Position numbers and translations under genes: made by a program. DNA of 64,000 bases, from contig JAUJPP010000006.1 of assembly GCA_030562195.1 (NCBI GenBank), forward strand, positions 3,224,001 to 3,288,000. The letters are read 5' to 3'. Numbering within the stretch: the first letter of the stretch is position 1; each line of letters begins with the position of its first letter. This DNA comes from Nipponacmea schrenckii. Its lineage: Eukaryota > Mollusca > Gastropoda > Lottiidae. The notes under the pieces are model-generated. The model made no database searches, was not told the origin of the DNA, and worked only from the letters and a program-made list of their open reading frames with translations. Shown in pieces: positions 34,745-45,571 of the stretch.

Positions 34745-35261
34745 ATTGACAAACCGAAAACAAACTGGGACTTTGCGGTAGCAAAGTCCCACAATTAGTT
34801 AATAAAACTCAATTTAAGTGATTGACCAATCTGACCTATGGAACAGTACAATCATCCTTCAGTTCAGTTTTCGAGAAACAGGCTCCTGGGTTTCCAAATG
34901 CTCAACCCCACAGTCCAATGATCCTGAAAAAACACCATGGCAATGAAAAGAGTATCAAAGTAATTTGTGCCAACCTGTTTTTACATTTACCTTCTTCCTG
35001 CTATAAATCAGTTAAATCTCTTTATTCGACTTGACAAGCTATTTACTAAGACACTCTATTTCCATCCTAATTTTCGGTTTATTTTGATCTCACCATTTTA
35101 TCAACATGTGAAGAATTTACAGTAAAAGGTGAGTTATAATGTGATATTTTTTAGTTGTAATTTACTGTTTTCTTTTACAAATCTCAGAAGCCTTATTCTC
35201 AAATTCTCACCGGGTTTCCCCCTTATCTGTGATGCAGGTCCTTCATGGCTTCTAGTCATTC

Positions 35262-35835
35262 ATCAGAGTAGGACTTAAACCGTTCATCAGAGTAGGACTT
35301 AAACCGTTCATCAGAGTAGGACTTAAACCGTTCATCAGAGTAGGACTTAAACCGTTCATCAGAGTAGGACTTAAACCATTCATCAGAGTAGGACTTAAAC
35401 CATTCATCAGAGTAGGACTTAAACCATTCATCAGAGTAGGACTTAAACCGTTCATCAGAGTAGGACTTAAACCGTTCATCAGAGTAGGACTTAAACCATT
35501 CATCAGAGTAGGACTTAAACCATTCATCAGAGTAGGACTTAAACCATAAATTAGAGTAGGACTTAAACCCTTCATCAGGGTAGGACTTAAACCGTTCATC
35601 AGGGTAGGACTTAAACCCTTCATCAGGGTAGGACTTAAACCGTTCATCAGAGTAGGACTTAAACCCTTCATCAGGGTAGGACTTAAACCGTTTATCAGAG
35701 TAGGACTTAAACCGTTTATCAGAGTAGGACTTAAACCGTTTATCAGAGTAGGACTTAAACCGTTCATCAGAGTAGGACTTAAACCGTTCATCAGAGTAGG
35801 ACTTAAACCGTTCATCAGAGTAGACTTCAACTCCA
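35262..35835 (+). repeat. 24-bp array derived from a SINE 3' end, about 23 units
   Basis: Units read GTTCATCAGAGTAGGACTTA followed by AACC. The array ends in AACTCCATTTCATTTTTTTC, the family A SINE tail, and the unit itself matches AGAGTAGGACGTAAAACTCC of that tail. It is thus a second, independent expansion of the same SINE end. Being a multiple of three, it leaves an artificial minus-strand frame (SPTLMNGL repeats). Confidence 0.9.
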
Positions 35836-36588
35836 TTTCATTTTTTTCTCCAAATCTGATTATTACTGTAATAGATTGTAGAGATTGATAAGTCAGGGGC
35901 CTAATTCTCCTAAACATAAATGAAAAAAAAACCCAGAGTTTTTAAAAATATGATTATCTGATTGAATATTAAAACTAAATTCAAAATCAATATAAATGAT
36001 TGATGACTGGAACACTAAAATCATCTAAAGTTAAGTTTTTGAAGTATTAGGCTCTAGATGAATAGAATGCTAAATCATTTCAGTTTTTGCATACAAAGTC
36101 CCTATATAATATCTATCAATGAAATAATTTGTCCAATTTAAAAGTCAACAATATTTGTTTAATTATGGGATATTCCTCATTAAAATATCAGAATATTAAC
36201 TTGCATATTTTGCAATATTTTTGTGATAGTTTCAAAGAAAAGTTTTTCTGTAATATATTTATGAACAAATACTAATAAAACATCATTGTTCATTTCTGCT
36301 TTCTATTCTAATCGGTGTTTTCTTTATGCGAACGTTTCTTTTCGTTTTAGATTAATCTTGTACAATCTAACCTAATTTCTGTTTAGGTCTACGTACAATT
36401 TTACAGGTAGCCAGTTGAGTTTTTGGACTCCCCATGCTTTAAGGTTAGTAAATGTTCTTCTACCTTCACTCAAAAAAGGGGAGGCTAATGTCACTTTCCT
36501 GAAAAAATTCCTCTCAATTTCCCTCTATCTTATTTGTTTCCCTTGTTTCAAATATCATTGGATAATCTTCATAAAAACTTTGTTTCAG

Positions 36589-36792
36589 ATAAAAACATCA
36601 CGGACACATGTTCAGACATCATCAGCTGAAAAAATTTGTGAGGATCCAGAATTCAAAGACGGGAGTAATAACTCAAGAAAGATTACATCGGGAAATTTAG
36701 AGGGAAAGAAAGATGATCCACAGATGCTTCTTGTATCACAAGAGAAATATAAGAGTGGGTCAGACGAATTAGAGATTAAAGAAGAGAATTAA
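36589..36792 (+). CDS. Candidate terminal exon a of the multi-isoform gene
   Basis: Acceptor AAACTTTGTTTCAG, phase 0, reading IKTSRTHVQTSSAEKICEDP onward to KSGSDELEIKEEN and TAA (67 residues). It is acidic and Ser/Lys-rich with no known domain. It would be compatible with joining to exon 3 (phase 0). It could instead be an internal exon with an unrecognised donor before the stop. Confidence 0.5.
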   Translation: MKTSRTHVQTSSAEKICEDPEFKDGSNNSRKITSGNLEGKKDDPQMLLVSQEKYKSGSDELEIKEEN

Positions 36793-38175
36793 AGGGAAGC
36801 TAAATGAAGACTTGGTAGATTCACTGGAGGATTTCTATAGAAGGTTCGTTCAACTAATTCTCCAACATGTCCTGTGTGTCTATTTCTCAAAAAACCTAAT
36901 ACATATTTTGTGTTGGAGGGAGGTCAGATGTCAAATTTAAATTCAACACCTTATATCAAGTTTCTTTCTAGAACTGGTCAAGGCACCAATGATAATTTAA
37001 CGTAAATTGTTGTAACCCTGGGCCCTTATTCTGGAAAACTTTACTTAAGATGATTTAAGTGTTTGGTCATATTATCGGATCAGATTGTTAACTGGTATAT
37101 ATAAGACACATTCTTTAATTCATATATTTATTGAAATGCACGTCTTTACTCCATGATGTTAAGTGACAATAGTAAAAGATGTGCGTTCTCATGCAGAAAG
37201 CCATTTACTTGCTGAAAATTCATATATGTTAACAAGATAACTGGATTTCTTAAAATCTGGATTTTTATCTAAGTTTAGTTTTCAAGAATTAGGGCACTAT
37301 TCTTAATCAGAATTTGCATTTGGTTGATCAGATTACATCATTTTGAAATTACATTGTCAAGAATAAGGTCCTTGTTATGAAATATGCTGAATTAAAATAC
37401 ACATCTACATTTTCCATATTGTCTTTTTCTTTCTCTGATGGATTACATTTACCGTCCATGATCTTATGATATTATTAAGCAACTCATATTCAAGGTCATT
37501 TAAGCATTTAACCAATCGAATTCTCTTATTAATGAAACCCACTACATAATGAATATAAGGAATTTAGAAACTAGAACCTGAATTTGTCTCCCTGTACCAT
37601 TTGTGTATTTTAAGAGATTGAGTTTATCTAGAACACTGATATCATTGATTGGTACCATTCAAGTTTTGTCTGTAAGGATATAGTGATAATAATAAACTTT
37701 ATTTTACATGGGTCAAAATTAGGTTCAATACACAAGGAAATGATCCTGTCTAACATTCAGCTCATGGGGACAAACATAGACTTCTTATTCTACAAGGGTC
37801 AGAATTAGGTCCAATACACAAGGACATGGTCCTGCCTACCATTCAGCCCATGGAGACAAACATAGACTTTTTATTCTACAAGGGTCAGAATTAGGTCCAA
37901 TACACGAGGACATTCAGTTCATGAAAAATGGCCAACAAGTATAAGGGCTATTGTATTGTTTAATAACTTGTGTATTGATTCTGTGGTAGACATTAATTGC
38001 TGTCTAAAGTCAGACTATCTTATAGTTATCTTCTTTCAAATCTAGAAGATTTATTTAAATCTGTAAAAGAAACCTCCCTAATTGATATTTGAACATTGTT
38101 AAAAAGTTGTATAACTAGATAATGTTGTACCTAGAAGAGATATGTATTTCCACTCATAGACAATTAGTGTCACTT
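36793..38175. other. Intron or intergenic stretch with an 86-bp repeat
   Basis: At 37691-37930 a unit of about 86 bp (CTACAAGGGTCAGAATTAGG, TCCAATACACAAGGACATGG) is repeated nearly three times. Diverged pieces recur at 38625-38740. Otherwise no feature was recognised. Confidence 0.6.
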
Positions 38176-38525
38176 TTAAAGGGATAATAGGCCTTAGAAT
38201 GAACATAAAAATTTAGTTCTCAAGATTGATCAATATGAGTATATATTCATCAGTGAACTTACCTGGTGTCATAAAGTACAAAATCCCTTAAAATCTTCAA
38301 AACTCACAAAACTAAGTCATTTTTGAAAAACGCTTAATCAACTTATTAAGCGTTTTCCAATAAGCAAATGCATCTTTATGGATAATTACTTAGTTTTTTG
38401 GATATTTATTTATTTTTTATGCTATTCATGGTAGCAGGTATATTTACTGATGAAAAGAGCTCTTATTGACCCAAGTTTAAAATTTTCAAATTTTATGTTC
38501 ATTCTTAAACCTATTATCCTTTTAA
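38176..38525. mobile_element. MITE family 1, best-preserved copy
   Basis: Edges TTAAAGGGATAATAGGCC and CCTATTATCCTTTTAA are inverted repeats with TTAA at both sides. Arms extend through AGAATGAACATAAAA and TTTTATGTTCATTCTT. The centre carries a perfect inner palindrome AACGCTTAAT...ATTAAGCGTT. Length about 350 bp, no coding capacity. Confidence 0.8.
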
Positions 38526-38866
38526 TAAAAGAAACAAATGTCTCACAAATATAGTAATATTACAGTTTAGTTTACCAACTAATTGAGCTCATTTTATAAT
38601 GTTATTAATAGACCCTTTAAGTTTATTCTACAGGAGTCCTTTACACATTCAGCCTATGGTGACAAATATAGACTTTTTATTATAACATGGGTCAGAATAA
38701 TCCAATAGACAAGGACATTCAACCCATTGGGGCAATACAATTAAATATATACATTTCGATGTTTAGCTTGATCAGTTGGTAAATTAAATATTTTATCTAT
38801 GAATAATTCAATGTTTTGCATTCTGATTCAAAAAATTAATTGTCTCTCCCTTTATATATTTTTCAG

Positions 38867-40582
38867 ACATGTAAAGAAAGAACTAAGAAACAAATTGCAT
38901 CAGCCCTGAGGTCGAGAAGATATCGTGAAAGAAAGAGAGCAAAGCTGGAAGGTCGTGTCATTGAAGAGAAGGTAACTCTAAAGAAAGACGTGAAAGATAA
39001 GAGTTCTATAAAAACTCCAGGCAAGTCAAAAGTGATCGAAAATTCAGCCAAATCTCTCAAAAAAGTAGTGAAGGGTTTGCTGTTGAAAGATAATGAATCT
39101 GTGTCTAAATGCCAAAAGAAATCGTTAAAATCTGTTGATGTGGATAATGAAGAGCTGCAGGTACAACGCACTCAATCTGACTCAAAGACAGAAACAAAAA
39201 CTCGAAAATCATCCAGATTAAATAAATCACCTGTAAAAAATATAGAATCTGTTTCAAAAGACGACAAAAAACCATTACAATCTGAAAAATTGGAAAAGAA
39301 GCAGTCTCCTGCAAAAAGCATCCAATCTAGATCAAAAGTTAAAAATAGTCCAACCAAAGTTTTCCCTGCACGAATGAGGGATTCACATACAAGAAGTGTT
39401 CTATTGGAGGCCAAAGAGGATAAAATTATTTCAGCTTCTCAGCTGAATGAAAAATCATCACCAATAAAAATCAAAGCACCTGATGAAAATAAACCAAAAC
39501 TACCTTTAAAACAGGAAACTAAGAAAGACATTCCTACCAAGTCCATAACGAAAACTGATCCGAACCAAGAAGTGAAAGAAACACCCAAAGAAAAGGTCTG
39601 TTTGAAATCGGTAGAGACTGCTGATAGAACTGACTTAGTAGAGAAAGATGAAGCATCACCATCTTCTAGCTCAATCTGCATGGGAGACAATTTATCAATA
39701 CAAAGTGCTCCATCTGGGTCAAAAGAGCAAATAGATTCAACCCAATTTTCCAAGAAAGAAGGCAAGGACTCACCCTTAGAAACGACTCAATTAGAGCCAA
39801 AAATGCTCATACAGACTTTGAAAAGGGTAGTGAAGATGTCACCCATAGAAGTTCCTCAATCTTCCATCTCCAATACAGACAATGCTCCCTCCGAGGCCCC
39901 AGGAATAAGGGATGATACATCAATTGTACCAGTAGAAAATACTCCATCCACTGCAGAAGAAACTTTTAAGTCTACTCCAATTTCCTGGAAAGAAAGTAAA
40001 GATTTATCAATTGAAAGCATTCATTCTGGATCAACAGAGAATAAAAATTCGAAAAGAGAGAAGTCAGCAACTAAAAACATCTTGTCTGCTAACTTAGATG
40101 TAGATAGCGTACCAACTGAGGTTGATAAAACACAGATAGCCATTTCTGTCTTGGACAACTCTCAATCTAAACCTAAAGATAATAGGAGTTTAAATGAATT
40201 ATGCACTTACAATGCAATACCAGATTTACTAACAGTAAGCAAGGAATTTGAACCCCAAAAAGAAACTATTTTAACTCAATCTTCTAGTTCTTCATTAGAA
40301 ATAGAGAAAGATATTCCATCTTCTAGTTCCATGACAGAAAATGAAAACCCCAACCCATCATCTGGTTCTATGACAACAATGAATAAACCATTCACAGAAA
40401 GCAATCAAAAAGAGCCACCTCCCTCTAAGAGGATTCGAATCAAGATCATTGCCAAACCAGTAGAAGACACAACGGTCAAACCTGTAAAATTAAGAACTGA
40501 AGTGGAAGAAGCACAAGATTTCATTCGAGCTAGAAATCGTGTTCGACAACAAGAACTCCAAAAAAAGAAAAAACAGACTTAA
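38867..40582 (+). CDS. Candidate terminal exon b: 571-residue basic Ser/Lys-rich tail
   Basis: Acceptor TTTATATATTTTTCAG, phase 0, starting TCKERTKKQIASALRSRRYR; open to TAA at 40582. The first 30 residues are very basic (RSRRYRERKRAKLEG), resembling a nuclear or nucleic-acid-binding tail. The body is disordered and repeats S-P-x-K and Q-S-x-S-K motifs (KSPVK, QSPAK, NSPTK, SSPIK), possible CDK sites or chromatin-binding motifs. The end has PPSKRIRIKIIAKPVED and a charged helix (AQDFIRARNRVRQQELQKKK). Uniform codon-level openness over 1.7 kb makes it a real exon. AATAAA at 40771 could end this isoform. No known domain is recognised. Confidence 0.75.
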   Translation, partial: TCKERTKKQIASALRSRRYRERKRAKLEGRVIEEKVTLKKDVKDKSSIKTPGKSKVIENSAKSLKKVVKGLLLKDNESVSKCQKKSLKSVDVDNEELQVQRTQSDSKTETKTRKSSRLNKSPVKNIESVSKDDKKPLQSEKLEKKQSPAKSIQSRSKVKNSPTKVFPARMRDSHTRSVLLEAKEDKIISASQLNEKSSPIKIKAPDENKPKLPLKQETKKDIPTKSITKTDPNQEVKETPKEKVCLKSVETADRTDLVEKDEASPSSSSICMGDNLSIQSAPSGSKEQIDSTQFSKKEGKDSPLETTQLEPKMLIQTLKRVVKMSPIEVPQSSISNTDNAPSEAPGIRDDTSIVPVENTPSTAEETFKSTPISWKESKDLSIESIHSGSTENKNSKREKSATKNILSANLDVDSVPTEVDKTQIAISVLDNSQSKPKDNRSLNELCTYNAIPDLLTVSKEFEPQKETILTQSSSSSLEIEKDIPSSSSMTENENPNPSSGSMTTMNKPFTESNQKEPPPSKRIRIKIIAKPVEDTTVKPVKLRTEVEEAQDFIRARNRVRQQELQKKKKQT

Positions 40583-40770
40583 GAATAATTTGATTATGTT
40601 CACATCTATTTGACAAAACGTCATCTCATTTGCAGGCATGTGTTTAAGATATAAAGCCCTCATCAGGACACCTAGTTCTGGATAGGAGTTGGACATATAT
40701 GAGTTATGTAAATTACAAATGACATTTATCTGTATCAGCAGCTGATAATGGTAAACAACTTCTTAGGATG

Positions 40771-40776
40771 AATAAA
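40771..40776 (+). terminator. Candidate polyadenylation signal after terminal exon b
   Basis: AATAAA about 190 bp after the TAA stop of the long exon. Confidence 0.4.
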
Positions 40777-40794
40777 AAATATAGAAGTATATAA

Positions 40795-41315
40795 ATTTGG
40801 CCAAAATGAGTTTTTGTTCATCAGTGCACTTTCTGGTGTAAACTAATTTTTCATTAAGTATATAGTTTGATGGTGTTATATAGAGATTCTATTCTTGAGT
40901 CATGGCACCTGGTACGTTAACTGATAAACAAAAAATATAGAAGTATATAAACTTCTTTAAAAGGAGTCTTTGTCATCATGGTGTCATGCCCATGGTGTCA
41001 AAACCAGGGCTGTTGAGTCATTTTTTCACCAGCCAATTATTTTTTAATGATTTTTTGTTAATGACAAGCTAGCCTATGCTACACTACTATTCAACTTGTA
41101 TCGATTTGTTTTTTGTTCTCAATATTATATGACATTATCTGTATAATAAATCAAGAGATCTTTTCATTCATTTACTACTTCATGTTATATAGAGATTCTA
41201 TTCTTTGGTCATGGCACCTGATAAATTCACTGACCAATATTTACCCGTATTATGACTTAAAATTTGAGACTTTAAATTTTGTGTCTGTTCATTGAGGTAG
41301 GATTCCTTTTATGTA
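40795..41315. mobile_element. MITE family 1 fragments
   Basis: Two right-arm copies (TTATATAGAGATTCTATTCT followed by CATGGCACCTG) and one left arm (GGCCAAAATGAGTTTTTGTT, TCATCAGTG) in broken order. Confidence 0.55.
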
Positions 41316-41464
41316 CAAATTGAGACAAATATTTTTTATATGGAAGTTAGTATTTGTTGTTTTTTTTCATGTTTTTTTTGCCCTTATTTGAGGTGTAATG
41401 TTTGTTATTGAATTTCATTGTTTGTTAGATTGGAACATTTTAAATAACCTTAAATTTTTATTGT

Positions 41465-42535
41465 TTAAATATATTTATCACTCAATAAGGTATTCTACAG
41501 TAGATATCGCTTGTATGATTAATATATTTGTCACCCAATAAGGTATTCTACAGTAGATATTGCTTGTATGTTAAATATATTTATCACCCAATAAGGTATT
41601 CTACAGTAGATATTGCTTGTATGTTAAATATATTTATCACCAATAAGGTATTCTACAGTAGATATTGCTTGTATGATAAATATATTTATCACCCAATAAG
41701 GTATTCTACAGTAGATATCGCTTGTATGATAAATATATTTATCACCCAATAAGGTATTCTACAGTAGATATCACTTGTATGATAAATATATTTATCACTC
41801 AATAAGGTATTCTATAGTAGATATCGCTTGTATGTTAAAGATATTTATTATCCAATAAGGTATTCTACAGTAGATATCGCTTGTATGATATATATATTAA
41901 TCACCCAATAAGGTATTCTACAGTAGATATTGCTTGTATGTTAAATATATTTATCACCCAATAAGGTATTCTACAGTAGATATTGCTTGTATGTTAAATA
42001 TATTTATCACCCAATAAGATATTCTACAGTAGATTTCGCTTATATGATAAATATATTTATCATCCAATAAGGTATTCTACAGTAGATATCGCGTATATGA
42101 TAAATATATTTATCACCCAATAAGGTATTCTACAGTAGATATCGCTTATATGATAAATATATTTATCACTCAATAAGGTATTCTACAGTAGATATCGCTT
42201 GTATGATAAATATATTTATCACCGAATAAGGTATTCTACAGTAGATATCACTTGTATGATAAATATATTTATCGTATTCCACAGTAGATATCGCTTGTAT
42301 GATATACATGTATATATTTATCACCCAATAAGGTATTCTACAGTAGATATCGCTTGTATGATATATATATTAATCACTCAATAAGGTATTCTACAGTAGA
42401 TATCGCTTGTATGATAAATATATTTATCAGTCTATAAGGTATTCTACAGTAGATATCGCTTGTATGATAAATATATTTATCACCGAATAAGGTATTCTAC
42501 AATAGATATCACTTGTATGATAAAAGTGTTATCTA
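41465..42535. repeat. 53-bp tandem array with a perfect palindrome in most units
   Basis: Units read CAATAAGGTATTCTACAGTA, GATATCGCTTGTATGATAAA, TATATTTATCACC, about 20 times. GATAAATATATTTATC is a perfect 16-bp palindrome in most units, and GATATC is another. The array lies between terminal exons b and c. Confidence 0.95.
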
Positions 42536-42853
42536 CTTCACTATATCTCCTACGACATAAGGCTAAATATATTTCGTTATTATTTGTAAAAGTGATATTG
42601 AGTGATATTGATAAAGATTCCTGTAAGTGAATTGAAACATTGCCAAAATTAAAGGAAGTAGTATATCTATAAAAGTGGTCTTATTTCAATGTTCTTTCTA
42701 CTTGTAAATGTTTTTTAAAGATTAGACAAAATTAATTTGTCATATATATTCAGTTTGTCATGTGATCTTTTGCGTTTACACAACAATAATGCTAATGAGT
42801 CCAACGTTTTCTGGAATAAGGTTCACATTAGGGCTGTTGATATGGCCCTATAT

Positions 42854-42869
42854 GCTGGTCATGACCAGC
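42854..42869. other. Perfect 16-bp palindrome
   Basis: GCTGGTCATGACCAGC is self-complementary. It stands alone, about 200 bp upstream of terminal exon c. It may be a protein-binding site or chance. Confidence 0.3.
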
Positions 42870-43071
42870 AGTCATGCTAGAATAACCGTTTGCAAATAGG
42901 CTCCACCGGACATCAAGTATAGGTCAGTGAAGTTGAAAAAAAAAAATTAAAAATTAAATTACTGAACAATGACATTTAGTGAAAGAGACTCCTAACACTG
43001 TTAAACTTCCCAATGTTGTTCAGATGATAGAATTAACACGTAATGATTGACTATCACTTTGTCTGTTCCAG

Positions 43072-43329
43072 ATTAAAAGAAAGCGAAGTTCCCGGCCAAT
43101 TTCTCAGGAAACATACAAAACGATAGTCCATCTTGTACGTGGTGAATTCAAAATACCAACCAAGCATCGAACACAACTCCATAGAAACGCTGTAGTTCAG
43201 TATTGGCGAGGAAAGAACCGTTACTCTGTCGTGGACTCGGTGGACGGTCCGAAGCTACTGTTTGATGGCCTCCCTGTTCAGATTTATGATCACAATCAAG
43301 ATATTGATCTCCCACTTTACTTCAACTAA
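43072..43329 (+). CDS. Candidate terminal exon c, paralogous domain copy 1
   Basis: Acceptor CTTTGTCTGTTCCAG, phase 0: IKRKRSSRPISQETYKTIVH onward, TAA at 43327-43329 (85 residues). After a basic start (KRKRSSR, a likely nuclear signal) comes a domain of about 65 residues shared with exons d and e. The common pattern is ETY-x2-I-x2-LV-x-G, then IP-x-K-x-R, then A-x-V-x-Y-x-R-GK and a V/L-rich strand region. Copy 1 has diverged most (QYWRGKNRYSV). No ATG starts the frame, so it needs upstream exons. No AATAAA was found in the 470 bp after the stop, so its 3' end is unclear. A donor-like TTG|GTATGT shortly after the stop could start a 3' UTR intron. Confidence 0.65.
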   Translation: MKRKRSSRPISQETYKTIVHLVRGEFKIPTKHRTQLHRNAVVQYWRGKNRYSVVDSVDGPKLLFDGLPVQIYDHNQDIDLPLYFN

Positions 43330-43803
43330 GATGACTCACCCAAAATGTAGAAATTGGTATGTGTTTCAAGCATTTGAAACTATCACATTTTTCTTATGGC
43401 ATTGACATAACGTCATGGTAACTAGAACAGACTCGCTCTAGTTTGGTGTTTTAATGTTACATTAGTAATGTTAAATTCGGAGTGATAAGGCGTCTAAAAA
43501 TTGAAAAATGTGTATACATGTGTATATTCATAACGTCATGGTAACTTGGTCAGATGCGTTCTCGTATAGTGTTTCAATGGTATATTGTCATGTTGAGGAT
43601 GTTTTTGGGCTTTATATTGGTGGTTGAAGATGACTTGTGAATAGGAATTAGGGGATTATGTTAAATTCGTAAAGCTTGAAGTACCGGTAATGCCAAAACA
43701 AAATATTTTCCTTGCATGACATACCTTGTCTTCCCTAGCCTAACCAATATAAGAGAAAAACACTCAACCAAATTTCAAATTTTCATTTTTTTTTATATTT
43801 TAG

Positions 43804-44088
43804 ATCCAGATTTTTAAAGAACATTCAGAAATGTTTTCCAAACGCCCTAAAACTTTAAACCGAGAAACTTATGACACAATATCAGACTTAGTTCTAGGCC
43901 GATTTAATATTCCCAAGAAGGACCGAAGTCTGATTCAGAAGGCTGCCATTGTAAGGTATTATAGGACAGGGAAGGAGAAGTGGATGGTGAAACAAGATGG
44001 CTGTAGATCAAAACTGTTTCTATGTGGGGAGGAGATAGGAATTGAAATGGGCATGCAGTGGGCTCCTAGTTATTTAAATCAGTATTAA
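43804..44088 (+). CDS. Candidate terminal exon d, paralogous domain copy 2
   Basis: Acceptor TTTTTTTTATATTTTAG, phase 0: IQIFKEHSEMFSKRPKTLNR onward to SYLNQY and TAA (94 residues). The domain reads ETYDTISDLVLGRFNIPKKD, then QKAAIVRYYRTGKEKWMVK. It is clearly homologous to exons c and e. An internal ATG (43831) could allow a separate small protein, but the open frame continues back to the splice acceptor. An AATAAA lies at 44821-44826. Confidence 0.7.
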   Translation: MQIFKEHSEMFSKRPKTLNRETYDTISDLVLGRFNIPKKDRSLIQKAAIVRYYRTGKEKWMVKQDGCRSKLFLCGEEIGIEMGMQWAPSYLNQY

Positions 44089-44820
44089 AGGAATATGGTT
44101 ATTGTGTATTATGGGAAGACAATTACTCTGCTAGTGGTCAAGTTTTCATAAAGGAATCTTTCAAATGATATTTATTTTAAGCTCTTAAGTGTAATGGCTA
44201 TTATTGTTTATTGGAGAACGAGTATTGGTTAGTTTTGATAATAGGTTCTAGAACACATTCTGTGACAACTCGCTCTATGTGTTTAACTTTGTAAAGTGAA
44301 CATTCCTCAATGTGTGTGTGTTTAAAACAGGAAGAACACTTCAAAAAGTGTGAAAGAATATCAAGATATTTGGTAATAGATTTATTTTCATTTTTTTTAG
44401 TACTTTCGGTTCACAGGTTGGATATAAAACTTTGTTTCATTATTTGTACAAATTCATCTTCTGAAATGTATTGAGAACAAAAGTTCTTTTTGATATCTGT
44501 TTTAACTTTTAAATTTTTTTATAATATGTTATTAACACACTTTCCATTCTTTCTTTGTTCATTATTGTGTATATTTTATGATATATTCAGAAAACAGTTT
44601 TAGATCATTATTTGTTGTTGTATTTTGTTAAATCATTTTAAACATGATGATGTGAAAATATTAAAATTTCTTACAATAGTTTAACATATATGTTTTAAAA
44701 TTCAAACCATTTAGAATAAATCCACATATAACAACATTGTTATACTTTATAATAGTTGTTTGATTATAATATATATAATAGAGTGTTTGTTCTTTACGAC
44801 ATGTGTAGTATTCAACCTAC

Positions 44821-44826
44821 AATAAA
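44821..44826 (+). terminator. Candidate polyadenylation signal after terminal exon d
   Basis: AATAAA in AT-rich DNA 733 bp after the stop codon of exon d. Confidence 0.35.
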
Positions 44827-45277
44827 AACACTGAATAGTACATATCTGTATTCAACAGTGGCTCACATACAACATAATTCACATTTAATTATGAGTTAAA
44901 AACCTTCATTTTGACTAAGGTGATAATTCCTGTTGTTTTTAATAAAACTTTAATTTTCACCTTCGAACATCACAGCTATTACCTCAAAGAGTTAAGCGTT
45001 TTTAACTCAAAATAAAGAATGAGAATTTTGTCTTCTGTGAGCCACTGTAATATTCTGATTAGATTTTGTATAGCTTGTAACTGTAAGTTATATTCCAAAA
45101 ATGTTTAAGAAATAACCATTTCTTGTTATATGTAAAAGAATATAGACCTTGAAGTATTTGTATTGTTTTACCAGATAATATAACTCTAATTGATTAGACT
45201 ATCAATAATATTTGTTACTGTTTTTTTATCTGAAACTGTCAGAGGTGAGAATCAAACACAGTGGTATTTCTATCAAA

Positions 45278-45353
45278 CATCGTGTTTCTAAAGCAACATT
45301 TGGATATATAGTTCATGTTTTATATCCAAACGTTGCCTTAGGAACATGATACA
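45278..45353. other. Compact hairpin, pre-miRNA-like size
   Basis: ATCGTGTTTCTAAAGCAACA and TTTGGATATA form a stem of about 30 bp with the following TATATCCAAACGTTGCCTTA and GGAACATGAT, with only four mismatches or wobbles and a loop of about 12 nt. Flanks do not extend the pairing. It lies 220 bp upstream of terminal exon e. Confidence 0.35.
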
Positions 45354-45571
45354 ACATAAGATTTGGGGGCAGAGCAGTGACAGGGGGAGACCATGGGCTA
45401 TTCTTTCACTATGTGAAATAATTTAATTGAAAGGGGATGGGGGGCTTTTGAAGCTGGACTTGTCACTTTCTGAGGGGTAGGCATGGTCATTAACTTTAGT
45501 TACTCAGCTGGTAAAGCAAATATTTAGACGACGTTATCGCCATAATATGAGATGTTGTTGATGTTTTTCAG

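Larger units (their letters stand above)
32736..34792. mobile_element. About 2-kb transposon with 14-bp TIRs and an internal 620-bp duplication
   Basis: GTGGGACTTTGCTA at 32736 and its exact inverse TAGCAAAGTCCCAC ending 34792 mark the ends. The right end also forms a perfect hairpin (GGGACTTTGC, loop GGTA, GCAAAGTCCC). Inside, a unit of about 620 bp (from AATTGCAACAAACAGGCCGA to the AGGTCA cluster) is present twice, near 32752-33365 and 33373-33985. A run of about 33 A lies at 34709-34742. No transposase is visible; minus-strand open frames in the two units are mirror copies of the duplication. It lies in the intron between exon 3 and the first terminal exon. Confidence 0.65.

Noticed and set aside
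35252..35917. 221-codon minus-strand frame of SPTLMNGL repeats
   Set aside because: Product of the 24-bp SINE-tail array, again a multiple of three; no coding signature outside the repeat.
38863..39765. Several minus-strand frames of 69-108 codons opposite terminal exon b
   Set aside because: They are antisense shadows of the long Ser/Lys-rich exon.
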